64,000 nt of DNA, from assembly GCF_007002745.1 (NCBI RefSeq), contig NZ_SGNY01000001.1, positions 434,001 through 498,000 of the forward strand. Direction: 5' to 3'. This document shows, in pieces, positions 7,842 through 16,322 of the stretch. The stretch's first letter is position 1; each line of letters starts with the position of its first letter. The notes under the pieces were generated by a model, which had not been told where the DNA came from, made no database searches, and worked only from the letters and a program-made list of their open reading frames with translations. The stretch is from Martinezella rhizogenes (GTDB taxonomy: Bacteria; Pseudomonadota; Alphaproteobacteria; Rhizobiales; Rhizobiaceae). Both the position numbers and the translations under genes were made by a program.

Positions 7842-8663
7842 TCAGGCGGGCTGTGCGCTCACTTCCGCCTTGCGTTCATCAAAGGCAAGCTTCATCGCCT
7901 TCGTCACATCGCGGGTCGTTACGAAATAACTGTCGCTGCGCACCCAATAGCGCAATTTGACCGTCGCGCTGTCGGCGCTGACGGAATCAACGAAGGTGAC
8001 GGGGGCAGGGTCCAGCAGCACCCGGCTTTCGGAGCGCACCACGCGCATCAGCATATCCTGCGCAGCAGCCAAATCCTCGTCATTGTTCACCGTCAGGCTA
8101 AGCTCGTGGCGGCGCGAGGGAAAGCGGCTGTAATTGGTGATCGGTACATTCCAAAGCGTGGAGTTGGGCGCGAGGCGATAAAGCCCGTCACTGGTCTTAA
8201 GCTCGGTGGCAAACAAACCGATTTCCACCACGGTGCCGCTGACCGTGCTGGTCTCGATATATTCACCGACCCGGAAGGGGCGCAGCACCAGAAGCATGAT
8301 GCCGGCGGCAATGTTCTGCAGCGTGCCCTGCAGCGCAAGGCCGATGGCGAGACCTGCGGCACCCAGCGCCGCGAGAATGGAGGCCGTCTGCACGCCGAAC
8401 TGGCCAAGCACCATGACCAGCACCAGAATAAGCACGACGTAGCGGATCGCGCCCGCGAAGAAACCGGCGAGCGTCGCATCGAAACCGCGAATGCGCGACA
8501 GGCCCTGAAAGGCCCATCGCTGCAGGAAGGTGGCGGCCAGCCAGCCGACGATCAGCAGCAGAAGCGCGCCGACGATCGAAAAGGAATATTGCACCGCCAG
8601 CGCGCTCGCCTGCCGCACGGCCGCCTGCGATGCGACGATGATATCCGTTGCCTGTTGTTCCAT
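7842..8663 (-). CDS. Small-conductance mechanosensitive channel (MscS family)
   Basis: 273 residues, close to the 286 of E. coli MscS. Three hydrophobic helices (about 20-50, 60-85, 90-120); the third is the Gly/Ala-rich pore helix ASILAALGAAGLAIGLALQGTLQNIAAG. The beta domain follows with PFRVGEYIE and NSTLWNVPITNYS. It opens under membrane tension to release solutes on osmotic downshock. It is a single transcription unit ending in a clear terminator, 78 bp downstream of the phosphatase gene. Confidence 0.93.
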   Translation of the reverse strand: MEQQATDIIVASQAAVRQASALAVQYSFSIVGALLLLIVGWLAATFLQRWAFQGLSRIRGFDATLAGFFAGAIRYVVLILVLVMVLGQFGVQTASILAALGAAGLAIGLALQGTLQNIAAGIMLLVLRPFRVGEYIETSTVSGTVVEIGLFATELKTSDGLYRLAPNSTLWNVPITNYSRFPSRRHELSLTVNNDEDLAAAQDMLMRVVRSESRVLLDPAPVTFVDSVSADSATVKLRYWVRSDSYFVTTRDVTKAMKLAFDERKAEVSAQPA

Positions 8664-8741
8664 GAATTATCCCGTGATTTTCATTGCTGTTCAGGGTTGG
8701 TAACGAATGGGTGCCGCAGGGGTTCCGCCAAAAATCGGGCG

Positions 8742-9260
8742 TCAGCCGGCAAGTGGCAACACAAAAGGCACATTGCCGTCGGTATCTGCTCCCCTGCCGA
8801 TCGTCTTGATTGCCTTGACCAGCCGGCCCTCACGCGCCAGCAGCCGGTCGCCGATCGCGATGATGCGGGCATTGGGGGTGATATAGGGCGAGACGGCGCG
8901 CAGGCGAAGCGCAAGCGCCATTTCGTCCTGATCCGGATAAAGGCAAAGTGCGGCAATGACGGCGGCGGCCGGCGAGCGCGAAATCCCCATCCAGCAATGG
9001 ATGAGCAGCGGTGCTGACTGATCCCATTCCCGGGCAAAATCGATGAGCTTCAGCACATGCGCATCATCAGGGGCGATAAGATTGCCGGTGCCCTTGAAGG
9101 CGATGTCGTTCATGGCAAGCGTCAGATGCCGGTCGGCGGCAATCACCGCCGGGCGGTGAAAGCTCTGCTCCTTGGCGATCAGCGTCACCATCTCGCGAGC
9201 CTTGTGCTTCACGGCCATTTCCGCGATCCGCGACAGCGGCGATACCACGATGGCCGTCAT
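8742..9260 (-). CDS. Cysteine-dependent protein tyrosine phosphatase-like protein
   Basis: 172 residues with the signature HCWMGISRS (H88, nucleophile C89, R95), the CX5R loop of dual-specificity/tyrosine phosphatases. A candidate general acid is in the APDDAH segment (residues 63-68). The substrate is unknown. The start overlaps the stop of the upstream HD hydrolase gene by 4 bases (ATGA), so the two are translationally coupled. It is a compact cytoplasmic protein with no signal peptide. Confidence 0.85.
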   Translation of the reverse strand: MTAIVVSPLSRIAEMAVKHKAREMVTLIAKEQSFHRPAVIAADRHLTLAMNDIAFKGTGNLIAPDDAHVLKLIDFAREWDQSAPLLIHCWMGISRSPAAAVIAALCLYPDQDEMALALRLRAVSPYITPNARIIAIGDRLLAREGRLVKAIKTIGRGADTDGNVPFVLPLAG

Positions 9261-9880
9261 GTCGTGCTCCCGGTCCCGGTTGCGCGCAGCGCCTCGATTG
9301 CTTCGAAACGTTGGATGAACAGTTTCTGTGCTTCCGTCGAGGGCAGGGGCGTGATGGTGAACATGTCGCGGGTGATGCCGCGCGGCAGGCCGAAGAATTT
9401 CTGCGCCTCGGCAGTGGAAAAACCGGCAAGCTCCGTCGCCTCGAAAAAGGCGGCCACCGTATCGGCCTTCTTTATGCGGTCCTTCAGATCGCGTGATGCA
9501 TGCGGCGGCAGGCCGAACCGCAGATGCACGGCGGCCTCCAGCCGCTTCTCGACGGTCTTGTAACCGCCGCCGACCACGGATTTAAACGGTGAGATCATGT
9601 CGCCGATGACATACTCCGGCGCATCATGCAGAAGCGCCATCAGCATGTCGCCGGGCGTCGCATCCGTGCACATGCGGCAGAAAATCGTCTCGACGATGAG
9701 GCTGTGCTGGGCGACGGAAAAGGCATGATCGCCGCGCGTCTGGCCGTTCCAGCGGGCAACGCGGGCAAGACCATGGGCGATATCGGCGATTTCCACGTCG
9801 AGCGGCGAAGGATCAAGCAGATCGAGCCGTCGACCGGAAAGCATGCGCTGCCAGGCGCGCGGACTTTTTGCGGGTGCCAC
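9257..9880 (-). CDS. HD-domain phosphohydrolase, YfbR-like
   Basis: I use the GTG at 9880 (207 residues): GGAGGA lies 6 bases before it and it follows the ygfZ stop by 2 bases; a longer open frame upstream would run into ygfZ. Metal residues of the HD fold are H59 (DHAFSVAQHS), H85-D86 (LLHDAPEY) and probably D94 or a later Asp. The family includes 5'-deoxynucleotidase YfbR and related nucleotide hydrolases; the substrate here is inferred only. It is sandwiched between ygfZ and the phosphatase gene in one operon. Confidence 0.82.
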   Translation of the reverse strand: MAPAKSPRAWQRMLSGRRLDLLDPSPLDVEIADIAHGLARVARWNGQTRGDHAFSVAQHSLIVETIFCRMCTDATPGDMLMALLHDAPEYVIGDMISPFKSVVGGGYKTVEKRLEAAVHLRFGLPPHASRDLKDRIKKADTVAAFFEATELAGFSTAEAQKFFGLPRGITRDMFTITPLPSTEAQKLFIQRFEAIEALRATGTGSTT

Positions 9881-9882
9881 GC

Positions 9883-10731
9883 CTAGTCCTCCGCCCGCGC
9901 CGCCGGATCGGCGGCCGGGAAGGAAAGGCCACTCCAGGCGGGCAGGGCCACGGTTACGGTGGCATCTTCCGCAAGAAGCGGGGTGTCGGAGGCAAGCGCA
10001 TCGGCAATGCGATCGATCCGCACGATGGCGAGCGCTGTGCTGCCGCAAACGGTCCCGAGCGTGCCGACCGGTTTCCCATTGGCGGTAATCTCTGTCCCGC
10101 TGTCTGGAAGCGGACCTTCGGCCGAAACGGTAACCACGCGCCGCCTTGCCGTGCCGCGATGTTTCATGCGTGAGACGACTTCCTGGCCGACGAAGCAGCC
10201 TTTCTTGAAGGAAACGCCGTCATTCACATCCATCAGCACATCATGGGGAAATGCATCCTGCAGCGCATAGTCCCGTCCGGATTCGGCAATGCCATGTTCG
10301 ACGCGCAGCGCATCATAGGCCGCAACGTCGCCGGTGGCGGACGCGCCCGGCAGGCGGAACAGATCAACGCCGGCCTTGGCAAAACGCCCATCCCGGATGC
10401 CTGCCTCGGGCGCTTTCTCGTTCCAGAAAACGCTGACACCCTCAGTCGCTTCTGATTTCAGATCAACCGGCGCGCGCAGCTTGTACATGGTCAGGCGGCG
10501 CAGCAGCGCATCCTGTTCTGCAGCACCCGTCTCGATCAGGTAATCCGTTCCATCGCGCGCAATCAGGAAATCGAACAGGATCTTGCCCTGCGGCGTCAGC
10601 AGCGCCGCAGCGCGGGCTCCGCCCTCGCCCAAATTTTCAACATCGGCGGTGATGAGATTATTCAGAAATTCCTCGGCGCCTGTGCCGGAAACTCTGATCA
10701 GGCGGCGGTCGGCAAGAAAGGCGGAAGGCAT
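9883..10731 (-). CDS. ygfZ: YgfZ/GcvT folate-binding protein (Fe-S cluster maintenance)
   Basis: 282 residues with a GcvT-like fold and the YgfZ signature KGCFVGQEVVSRMKHRGTARR at residues 177 onward, including the invariant Cys179. In E. coli, YgfZ with folate supports enzymes such as MiaB and others holding iron-sulfur clusters, and affects tRNA modification. It is the first gene of an operon with the HD hydrolase and the phosphatase (gap of 2 bases, then 4-base overlap). Confidence 0.92.
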   Translation of the reverse strand: MPSAFLADRRLIRVSGTGAEEFLNNLITADVENLGEGGARAAALLTPQGKILFDFLIARDGTDYLIETGAAEQDALLRRLTMYKLRAPVDLKSEATEGVSVFWNEKAPEAGIRDGRFAKAGVDLFRLPGASATGDVAAYDALRVEHGIAESGRDYALQDAFPHDVLMDVNDGVSFKKGCFVGQEVVSRMKHRGTARRRVVTVSAEGPLPDSGTEITANGKPVGTLGTVCGSTALAIVRIDRIADALASDTPLLAEDATVTVALPAWSGLSFPAADPAARAED

Positions 10732-10853
10732 GGCGTCACCGTTCGGTTCATCGAGACTGCGCGATCTCCGGCAAAATGCAGATGCACTTCGCCGGACGGC
10801 TCATTCCGCACAGTTAGGATTTTTACCGGAGAACGGCAAGCACTTGGAGGCGT

Positions 10854-11621
10854 TCAATCGCCGGCGGTGAAGAACTTCCACTTGCCATCGGGCGAAATGC
10901 CGATGCGGTAAAAGCTGTAATTGCCATATTCCTGCATATCCGCCAGATCGCCCGCCGTGATGATGCGCAGCAGTTCCACCTTCTCCGGCGGTGTCAGCGT
11001 ATTCAGCGGCTTCCCGGCAAAATAGGGGAAGACATAGGCTTCATCAGGCGTGCCGGCATCGATATGGGCATAACCGGTCGACAACAGGTCGATGATGATC
11101 GCCAGCACTTCCAGCCCGTCGGGATCGCCGGAATAGCTTTTCAGTGCCGCGATCGGGTCTTCGCTGTCGCTGCCGTCGATGCGGAATTCGTTCTGGCCGG
11201 CGGCGATGAAGGGCCGCAATTTTTCGATGTCACCCGAAGCGGCGGCGTCGATGATCTGCTGGCGCAGCTTGCGAACGGCTTCCGGGGCCTTGGAAATGTC
11301 GTGCTCGATGACGACGGACATTTCCGGAGCATTGTCCGGCTTGGAGGATTGCTGTTTGGTCTGGGCAGCGGAACGGTCGACCAGGGGGTCGGGCAGGGGA
11401 ATGCCTTCCGAATCGCCTTCGATTTCGTCCGGCTCCGCGGGCTGGGCCTGCTGCGGCTGGTCACCATTCTGGGCCTGCGGCTCGCTTTCGGTGTTTTGCG
11501 CCGGTTTCAGCTCGGAAAGGGCGAAAGCGCGGTTCGGCAAGCCAATCGACCCGGCGGTCAACGCAAGCACGATGGACAGCATGGCGGAAGAGCGCAAAAG
11601 CCCCTTGCTCAGGCAAGACAT
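10854..11621 (-). CDS. Conserved rhizobial periplasmic protein of unknown function
   Basis: 255 residues. The N-terminus has a signal peptide with core SAMLSIVLALTAGSIG and probable cleavage after AFA near residue 34. A Gln/Pro/Glu-rich disordered linker (40-90) follows, then a compact C-terminal domain with IEHDISKAPEAVRKLRQQIIDAAASGD and an ending PDGKWKFFTAGD. I do not recognise a characterised family. It is followed by ygfZ after 122 bp and preceded by the 85-residue gene 15 bp upstream, so these may be one unit. Confidence 0.75.
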   Translation of the reverse strand: MSCLSKGLLRSSAMLSIVLALTAGSIGLPNRAFALSELKPAQNTESEPQAQNGDQPQQAQPAEPDEIEGDSEGIPLPDPLVDRSAAQTKQQSSKPDNAPEMSVVIEHDISKAPEAVRKLRQQIIDAAASGDIEKLRPFIAAGQNEFRIDGSDSEDPIAALKSYSGDPDGLEVLAIIIDLLSTGYAHIDAGTPDEAYVFPYFAGKPLNTLTPPEKVELLRIITAGDLADMQEYGNYSFYRIGISPDGKWKFFTAGD

Positions 11622-11635
11622 GATAGACCCCGGCT

Positions 11636-11893
11636 TTACTGTATCACCCGCTGCGGAGAAAATTCGCCTTCAAGCATACGCTGGCGCAGCGATTCCAGCA
11701 TTGCTTCCGCACCGGCTTCGCCATGCATGCGGATGGTTTCGCGCATGGCCAGAGCAATGGCGGCATCGGCGATGATCTCAGGCTCGATGCCGTCGGCCAT
11801 GCCGTCAGCCCATGCCTCGTTCTGGTGTTCCAGAGCGACCTGCATCTTTTCATGCACGATCATGTCGTCGATTTCGTTACGGCTCGTCTGCAT
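11636..11893 (-). CDS. Small conserved hypothetical protein (85 residues)
   Basis: An acidic, Ala/Met/Glu-rich, helix-prone protein (MQTSRNEIDDMIVHEKMQ..., ending SPQRVIQ) without signal or membrane segment. The stop lies 15 bp from the start of the secreted 255-residue protein. A TTAA-CAATCCT-CTAA near-palindrome, like a weak CtrA site, lies about 100 bp upstream. Real gene by codon usage and neighbours; function unknown. Confidence 0.65.
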   Translation of the reverse strand: MQTSRNEIDDMIVHEKMQVALEHQNEAWADGMADGIEPEIIADAAIALAMRETIRMHGEAGAEAMLESLRQRMLEGEFSPQRVIQ

Positions 11894-11998
11894 TTTTCAT
11901 CCTCGACAGGGCGGGCAAGTCCTTACCACCCTGTTAACAACACTAGCAGCCTTTTATCAAAACGGCACGGGCTGCGGCGAAAAGAGGTTAACAATCCT

Positions 11999-12436
11999 CT
12001 AATTTCCGAACCTGGACGCGATTTCCTGAGCGAGTGTTGCCCCTTCGTTACGGTAGTTCTCTTCTGCCATGACGGCGGCGCGTGTGCAACTGGTGTGGAT
12101 GGCCGCAAAGGAGCGGTATCCACGGTTGAATGCAGCCGTCATGCGCTGGCGTCTTTCGGGTTCGTTGGCCGTGTCCGCAGCCAGAAGATCGCTCATCGAT
12201 CCGCGCCAGTCCTCCGGACCGGAAGAGGGGCACAGGGTTCTCAGATATTGCACCGCGCCCAGTATTTCGGAAAGCCGTGCCAGCTTGTCGTCATAGGGAG
12301 CGGGTTTGGGCGGCGTCACTTCCGCAGGGCGTACTTCCTTGGAAGCCGCCTTTGAAGGCTGCGCATAAGCGATGCCTTCTTGCCCGGCCGGCAACATGGC
12401 CAGGAAAAGAGACAGGAAAATGGTTGATCTTATCAA
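11999..12436 (-). CDS. TIGR02301 family protein, exported
   Basis: With the TTG at 12436 the protein has 145 residues and opens with a clear signal peptide (LIRSTIFLSLFLAMLPAG..., cleavage after AYA). A longer frame exists (to 12559), but that would put a Cys-rich unlikely tail before the signal. The mature part contains YLRTLCPSSGPEDWRGSM and ends RNEGATLAQEIASRF, typical of TIGR02301, an uncharacterised family of alphaproteobacteria. Four Cys-containing segments could form disulfides. The exact start is uncertain. Confidence 0.72.
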   Translation of the reverse strand: MIRSTIFLSLFLAMLPAGQEGIAYAQPSKAASKEVRPAEVTPPKPAPYDDKLARLSEILGAVQYLRTLCPSSGPEDWRGSMSDLLAADTANEPERRQRMTAAFNRGYRSFAAIHTSCTRAAVMAEENYRNEGATLAQEIASRFGN

Positions 12437-12534
12437 AATTCTATTCTGCCCCACACATACGCGTGAACTGCTGGCTGGTGAACATCCGGCGGGCGGACAT
12501 GCCCTAAATAATCGCGATTCTGGCTGGCTGGCAA

Positions 12535-12951
12535 TCATGCAAGCAGGCGCTCGGCGCATTCGACCACGCTTTCAGGCGCCGGCAACCGGCGGATTTCCGC
12601 CAATGTGTACCAGCCCGCATCCGCCGCATCGTCGGCCGCCGTCACTGCCGGATCGGCATCCGTTTCCACTGTGAAGACCGACAGGAAATAGTGGCTGGTC
12701 AGTACGCCGTCTGCGTCGCGCGACGGCAGGTCGTAGGTCGCGAAGAGTTGCGGTTTGCGTGCGATGATGCCGGTTTCCTCGTGAAGTTCGCGAATTGCCG
12801 TCTCCGCCGGTGTTTCCCCCTCTTCGCCGCGCCCGCCCGGAAACGCGAACATGTCCTTTGACGGCGGATTGATTCGGCGCACGAGAAGCAGCCGGTCGCC
12901 ATTCCTGACGATGGCAGAGGAGGCGGGGCGGGGCTTGATGCGAAGGGTCAT
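12535..12951 (-). CDS. Nudix hydrolase
   Basis: 138 residues from the ATG at 12951 ([15 protein letters not shown]). The Nudix box fits exactly: G40-x5-E46-x7-R54-E-L-x-E58-E59-x-G61-I, binding the divalent metal for hydrolysis of a nucleoside diphosphate linked to another group. The fold is like ADP-ribose or 8-oxo-dGTP hydrolases; the substrate cannot be told from the sequence. It is divergent from ynfA, with starts 142 bp apart. Confidence 0.85.
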   Translation of the reverse strand: MTLRIKPRPASSAIVRNGDRLLLVRRINPPSKDMFAFPGGRGEEGETPAETAIRELHEETGIIARKPQLFATYDLPSRDADGVLTSHYFLSVFTVETDADPAVTAADDAADAGWYTLAEIRRLPAPESVVECAERLLA

Positions 12952-13093
12952 TGATAGTTTCACTCGTTTCGGCCGTCTGGGGCCTGTCTGCATATTGTGG
13001 TGCGAGAGCGCCGATGCGCCCTTTCGGATAAGGCGCGGAGGCTCTAACCTGTTGCGAACAACACGCCCCATTGTGCACGCAGAAGACGGTGGA

Positions 13094-13417
13094 ATGAAGG
13101 TCTATCTTATCTATGTATTGGCGGCACTTGCGGAAATCGCCGGTTGCTTCTCCTTCTGGGCCTGGCTGAAACTCGGCAAGCCGGTCTGGATATTATTGCC
13201 GGGCATGCTGTCGCTTGCCGCTTTCGCCTGGCTATTGGCACTGGTGCCGACCGAGACGGCGGGCAGAGCCTATGCCGCCTATGGTGGGATTTACATCGCC
13301 GCATCGCTTCTCTGGCTCTGGGGCGTTGAAGGGCAATTGCCGGATAAATGGGATGTCGCCGGCGGCGCCGTCTGCCTCGCCGGCACGGCCATCATCCTGT
13401 TCGGACCACGCGCCTGA
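13094..13417 (+). CDS. YnfA family (UPF0060) small membrane protein
   Basis: 107 residues, four hydrophobic helices (about 2-22, 30-48, 60-77, 88-104) with the family sequence [13 protein letters not shown] and [19 protein letters not shown] start at the ATG at 13094 because the frame upstream is on top of the Nudix gene promoter area. Members are small inner-membrane proteins of the drug/metabolite transporter superfamily; some have efflux reported. The next gene starts 10 bp downstream. Confidence 0.9.
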   Translation: MKVYLIYVLAALAEIAGCFSFWAWLKLGKPVWILLPGMLSLAAFAWLLALVPTETAGRAYAAYGGIYIAASLLWLWGVEGQLPDKWDVAGGAVCLAGTAIILFGPRA

Positions 13418-13427
13418 GGAGAAGAAG

Positions 13428-14189
13428 ATGTGCGGACGTTTTGTCCTGAAGGCGACGCCGGAAGAAATCGCCGATTATCTCGATCTGATCGGGCTTGAGG
13501 ATTTTCCCGCCCGTTTCAACATTGCGCCCACCCAGCCGGTTCTGGTGGTGCTGGAAGGCGAGCGGCAGGAGCGCGGTAGCAACCTGCCCAACCGCCGGGC
13601 GGTGCTGGTCCGCTGGGGCTTTCTGCCGGGCTGGGTGAAGGACCCCAAGGATTTTCCCCTGCTCATTAATGCCCGTTCGGAAACCGCCATCGGCAAGGCC
13701 TCCTTCCGCGCCGCCATGCGCCATCGCCGCGTGCTCATTCCAGCCACCGGCTTTTACGAATGGCGTCGACCATCAAAGGAGGAGGGCGGCAAGCCGCAAC
13801 CCTATTTCATCCGCCCGAAAAACGGCGGCATCGTCGCCTTTGCCGGCCTCATGGAAACATGGTCTTCCGCTGACGGATCTGAAGTTGATACCGGCGCAAT
13901 CCTGACGACGGCCGCCAATGCCGCGGTCGGCCGCATTCACGACCGCATGCCTGTCGTCATCGCGCCCGAGGATTTCAGTCGCTGGCTGGACTGCAAGACG
14001 CAGGAACCGCGCGAGGTGGCCGATCTGATGCGGCCGGCCCAGGACGATTTCTTCGAGATGATCCCGGTGTCAGACAAGGTCAACAAGGTCGCCAATGTCG
14101 GCGCCGATCTCATCGAGCCGGTGCCGGAAAGCGCGCCTCTGGCCAAGATCAAGCCGCCGAAGGACGAGGGGCAGATGTCGCTGTTCTGA
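13428..14189 (+). CDS. SRAP family protein (YedK/HMCES type)
   Basis: 253 residues from ATG 13428, which is preceded by GAGGAGAAGAAG. The protein begins MCGRF so that Cys2 becomes the N-terminus after Met removal. Catalytic residues C2, N81 (INARSET), E111 (GFYEW) and H171 (IHDRMP) are all in place. Known members form a thiazolidine crosslink with abasic sites in single-stranded DNA to protect forks. Ten bases from the ynfA stop, so probably cotranscribed. Two family A repeats follow. Confidence 0.93.
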   Translation: MCGRFVLKATPEEIADYLDLIGLEDFPARFNIAPTQPVLVVLEGERQERGSNLPNRRAVLVRWGFLPGWVKDPKDFPLLINARSETAIGKASFRAAMRHRRVLIPATGFYEWRRPSKEEGGKPQPYFIRPKNGGIVAFAGLMETWSSADGSEVDTGAILTTAANAAVGRIHDRMPVVIAPEDFSRWLDCKTQEPREVADLMRPAQDDFFEMIPVSDKVNKVANVGADLIEPVPESAPLAKIKPPKDEGQMSLF

Positions 14190-14250
14190 CGTGATTCCCT
14201 AGGCCCGTGATTCCAAAGGCCAATGAATAGGGCCGGACGTTGCCGCATAT

Positions 14251-14377
14251 TTCTTCTCCCCGGTCGGGGAGAAGGTGGCCCGAAGGATCGGATGAGGAGG
14301 CGACGCCAGCGAGAGACGGAGAGCTTGCCCCCTCATCCCGCTGCCGCGGACTTCTCCCCTCGGGGAGGAGAAACAAG
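14251..14377. repeat. Intergenic palindromic repeat, family A, copy 5
   Basis: Oriented like copy 4 (GGTGGCCCGAAGGATCGGAT arm first). Left palindrome is a variant, TTCTCCCCGGTCGGGGAGAA. It lies in the 14190-14640 gap between the SRAP gene and the convergent GGDEF gene. Confidence 0.85.
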
Positions 14378-14472
14378 CGGCATTCGCTCATTTCTAACAT
14401 GGTGAAGCGGATTCGATTTGGCGACGCTGGCGTTCTTGGGACAGTAATGAAGGGGCAGGATATCGCCCCTTG

Positions 14473-14600
14473 TTTCTTCTCCCCGCCGGGGAGAAGGTGG
14501 CCCGAAGGGTCGGATGAGGGGGCGACGCCAGCGAGAGACGGAGAGCTTGCCCCCTCATCCCGCTGCCGCGGACTTCTCCCCGGCGGGGAGAAGAAACAAG
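14473..14600. repeat. Intergenic palindromic repeat, family A, copy 6
   Basis: Tandem with copy 5 and in the same orientation, 95 bp later; the two share nearly the same core (GCGACGCCAGCGAGAGACGG). Together they fill the gap between two convergent genes. No gene lies in the gap. Confidence 0.85.
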
Positions 14601-14640
14601 CGGCATTCGCTCGGACCACGACCCTGTCTACGGGAAAATC

Positions 14641-15933
14641 TTAGCCGTTCTGCCCCATCTTCTGCAGGCCTTCCTGGATCATCACGTCGGAATACACCCG
14701 GTTGCGGCCATTCGCCTTGGCGAGATAGAGCAGCTGGTCGGCGGCATTCAGCTGGTTGTCGAAAGGTTCGCCCTTTTCGATTTCCACCACGCCGAGCGAA
14801 ATCGTCAGCGCCAGGCTGCTGCCGCTCAGCTGGCGGCCGTTGCTTTCAACAGCGCAGCGCAGTTCCTCGCAAAACTGATAGGCGGCATGGGCATCCAGGC
14901 CGCGCAGGAACACGGCGAACTCCTCGCCGCCGAGGCGGGCGGGAATATGGCGCTTCTCATGACACATGTCGTGCAGCAGTTCGGCAAGCTTCTTCAGCGC
15001 CCGGTCGCCGGCATCGTGCCCGAGCGTGTCGTTGATCTTCTTGAAATGGTCGATGTCGAGAATGGCGACCGCACCGTTTTCGTCGTTGTCGTTGATGATA
15101 TCCATTAACGCCCGGGTACGCTCGAAGAAGGAGCGGCGGTTCGGCAGGCCGGTCAGATGGTCTCGTTCGGCCAGTTCGCGCAGGCGTTTCAGCTGCTTCA
15201 GCGTTTCGATATTATTGTCGATACGGCACTGCAACTCTTCCGGCACGAAGGGGCGATAAACGAAATCCGATGCGCCTGCCTTGAGGAAACTGGCCGAAAG
15301 CAGCCGGTCGGTGGAGGACGAGATGCCGATCACCCGCAGATCCTCCGAGGAACGGCTGTCGCAGATGCGGCGCGTCAGCTCATAACCGTCCATGTCAGGC
15401 ATATGATAATCGGTGATGACGAGCTGGATCGAGGGATCCTGTGACAGGATTTCCAGCGCCCGGTTGCCCGAATGAGCCTCGCTGACCTTGAAATTCTGCC
15501 GTTCCAATATTTCCACCAGGCCGGAACGCGCCGTGCGCGCATCATCGACCACCAGAACGGAAAAGCGCCGGTTGGTCAAAATCCGGTCGACGGTCTTGAC
15601 CACCGCATCGACGGTGCGATGCCCGTCCTTGACGATATAATCGATGATCTTCTTTTCGGCGTAACGTTTGCGCGCCTCTTCATCCACCGTTGCGGTGAAG
15701 ACGATCGCCGGCACCTTGCGCTCGGAAAGAAGGCCTAAAATCTCGCCCTTCGGCGCGTCAGGCAGGTTGAGCCCCGTCAGCGCCAGCGTAAAATCATGGA
15801 CGCTCAGAAGGGCATCGGCGGTAGCCATGCTGTCACAATGAATGACCTCAGCCTCGGTCTCTTCCGAGAGCCGCGACTTCAGCAGCATGGAAAGAGCAAC
15901 GGAATCTTCAATCAGAAGGATTTTATCCTGCAT
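14641..15933 (-). CDS. PleD-like response regulator: two receiver domains and GGDEF
   Basis: 430 residues from ATG 15933 (MQDKILLIEDS). Receiver 1 (about 3-118) has Gly54 where the phosphoacceptor Asp belongs (ALTGLNLPD). Receiver 2 (125-240) keeps D175 (ITDYHMPD), but the conserved Lys is Arg227 (YRPF). The GGDEF domain (about 258-430) has an intact GGEEF motif at 335-339 and DxxHFKxxND metal site, so it may make cyclic di-GMP from GTP. The inhibitory RxxD is absent at the expected place (EKRH). It stands alone; partner kinase unknown. Confidence 0.88.
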   Translation of the reverse strand: MQDKILLIEDSVALSMLLKSRLSEETEAEVIHCDSMATADALLSVHDFTLALTGLNLPDAPKGEILGLLSERKVPAIVFTATVDEEARKRYAEKKIIDYIVKDGHRTVDAVVKTVDRILTNRRFSVLVVDDARTARSGLVEILERQNFKVSEAHSGNRALEILSQDPSIQLVITDYHMPDMDGYELTRRICDSRSSEDLRVIGISSSTDRLLSASFLKAGASDFVYRPFVPEELQCRIDNNIETLKQLKRLRELAERDHLTGLPNRRSFFERTRALMDIINDNDENGAVAILDIDHFKKINDTLGHDAGDRALKKLAELLHDMCHEKRHIPARLGGEEFAVFLRGLDAHAAYQFCEELRCAVESNGRQLSGSSLALTISLGVVEIEKGEPFDNQLNAADQLLYLAKANGRNRVYSDVMIQEGLQKMGQNG

Positions 15934-16204
15934 GGCCGTCCCAAGCCCCCCTGGCCTGTCTTCACAATCTTTCCTGAACACCGGATATTCGTCATCCGCA
16001 TGTCTGCGGATTTGGAAGTCGGCTTATGCATTGTTTTGGAAAAAACTGCGAAAAATAGAAAATTCTTTGTTATTCACTAGTCTATACGTTTGCGCTCGTA
16101 CAGACGTTTCGTAGAGGCCGCGCTTTTTACTTCATTTTCGTTGCGGCTTCGTTACAAAAAGTTCCTGAATTTATGAATACCGGTCGTTCATGCTGCATGC
16201 CGGA
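15934..16204. other. Intergenic, no gene seen
   Basis: About 270 bp upstream of the GGDEF gene. It is A+T-rich at 16035-16090 and most likely carries the promoter for that gene, but I cannot point to convincing -35/-10 boxes. No repeat, RNA gene or open frame with coding character. Confidence 0.4.
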
Positions 16205-16233
16205 TAAAAAACGGCGCCGTTAAAGGCGCCGCG
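16205..16233 (-). terminator. Terminator after the 43-residue gene
   Basis: On the minus strand a GGCGCC stem with a short T/A-rich loop, flanked by CG pairs, then GTTTTTT. It lies about 90 bp past the small gene stop, suggesting a short monocistronic message. Confidence 0.6.
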
Positions 16234-16322
16234 CGATTGCTGAAGTTCTGCCGGGGAATGTTGATTCTTGACCCGATGCACCAGATGATCCGAAAACCGC
16301 TGGCCAAAAAAACTTAATGTTT

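Noticed and set aside
9257..10048. Longer HD hydrolase start at 10048
   Set aside because: It would overlap ygfZ by more than 160 bp; GTG 9880 has a good ribosome site and correct spacing.
11989..12003. Full CtrA site near 11990
   Set aside because: TTAA-N7-CTAA has one mismatch to the consensus and stands alone, so it is not listed as a feature.
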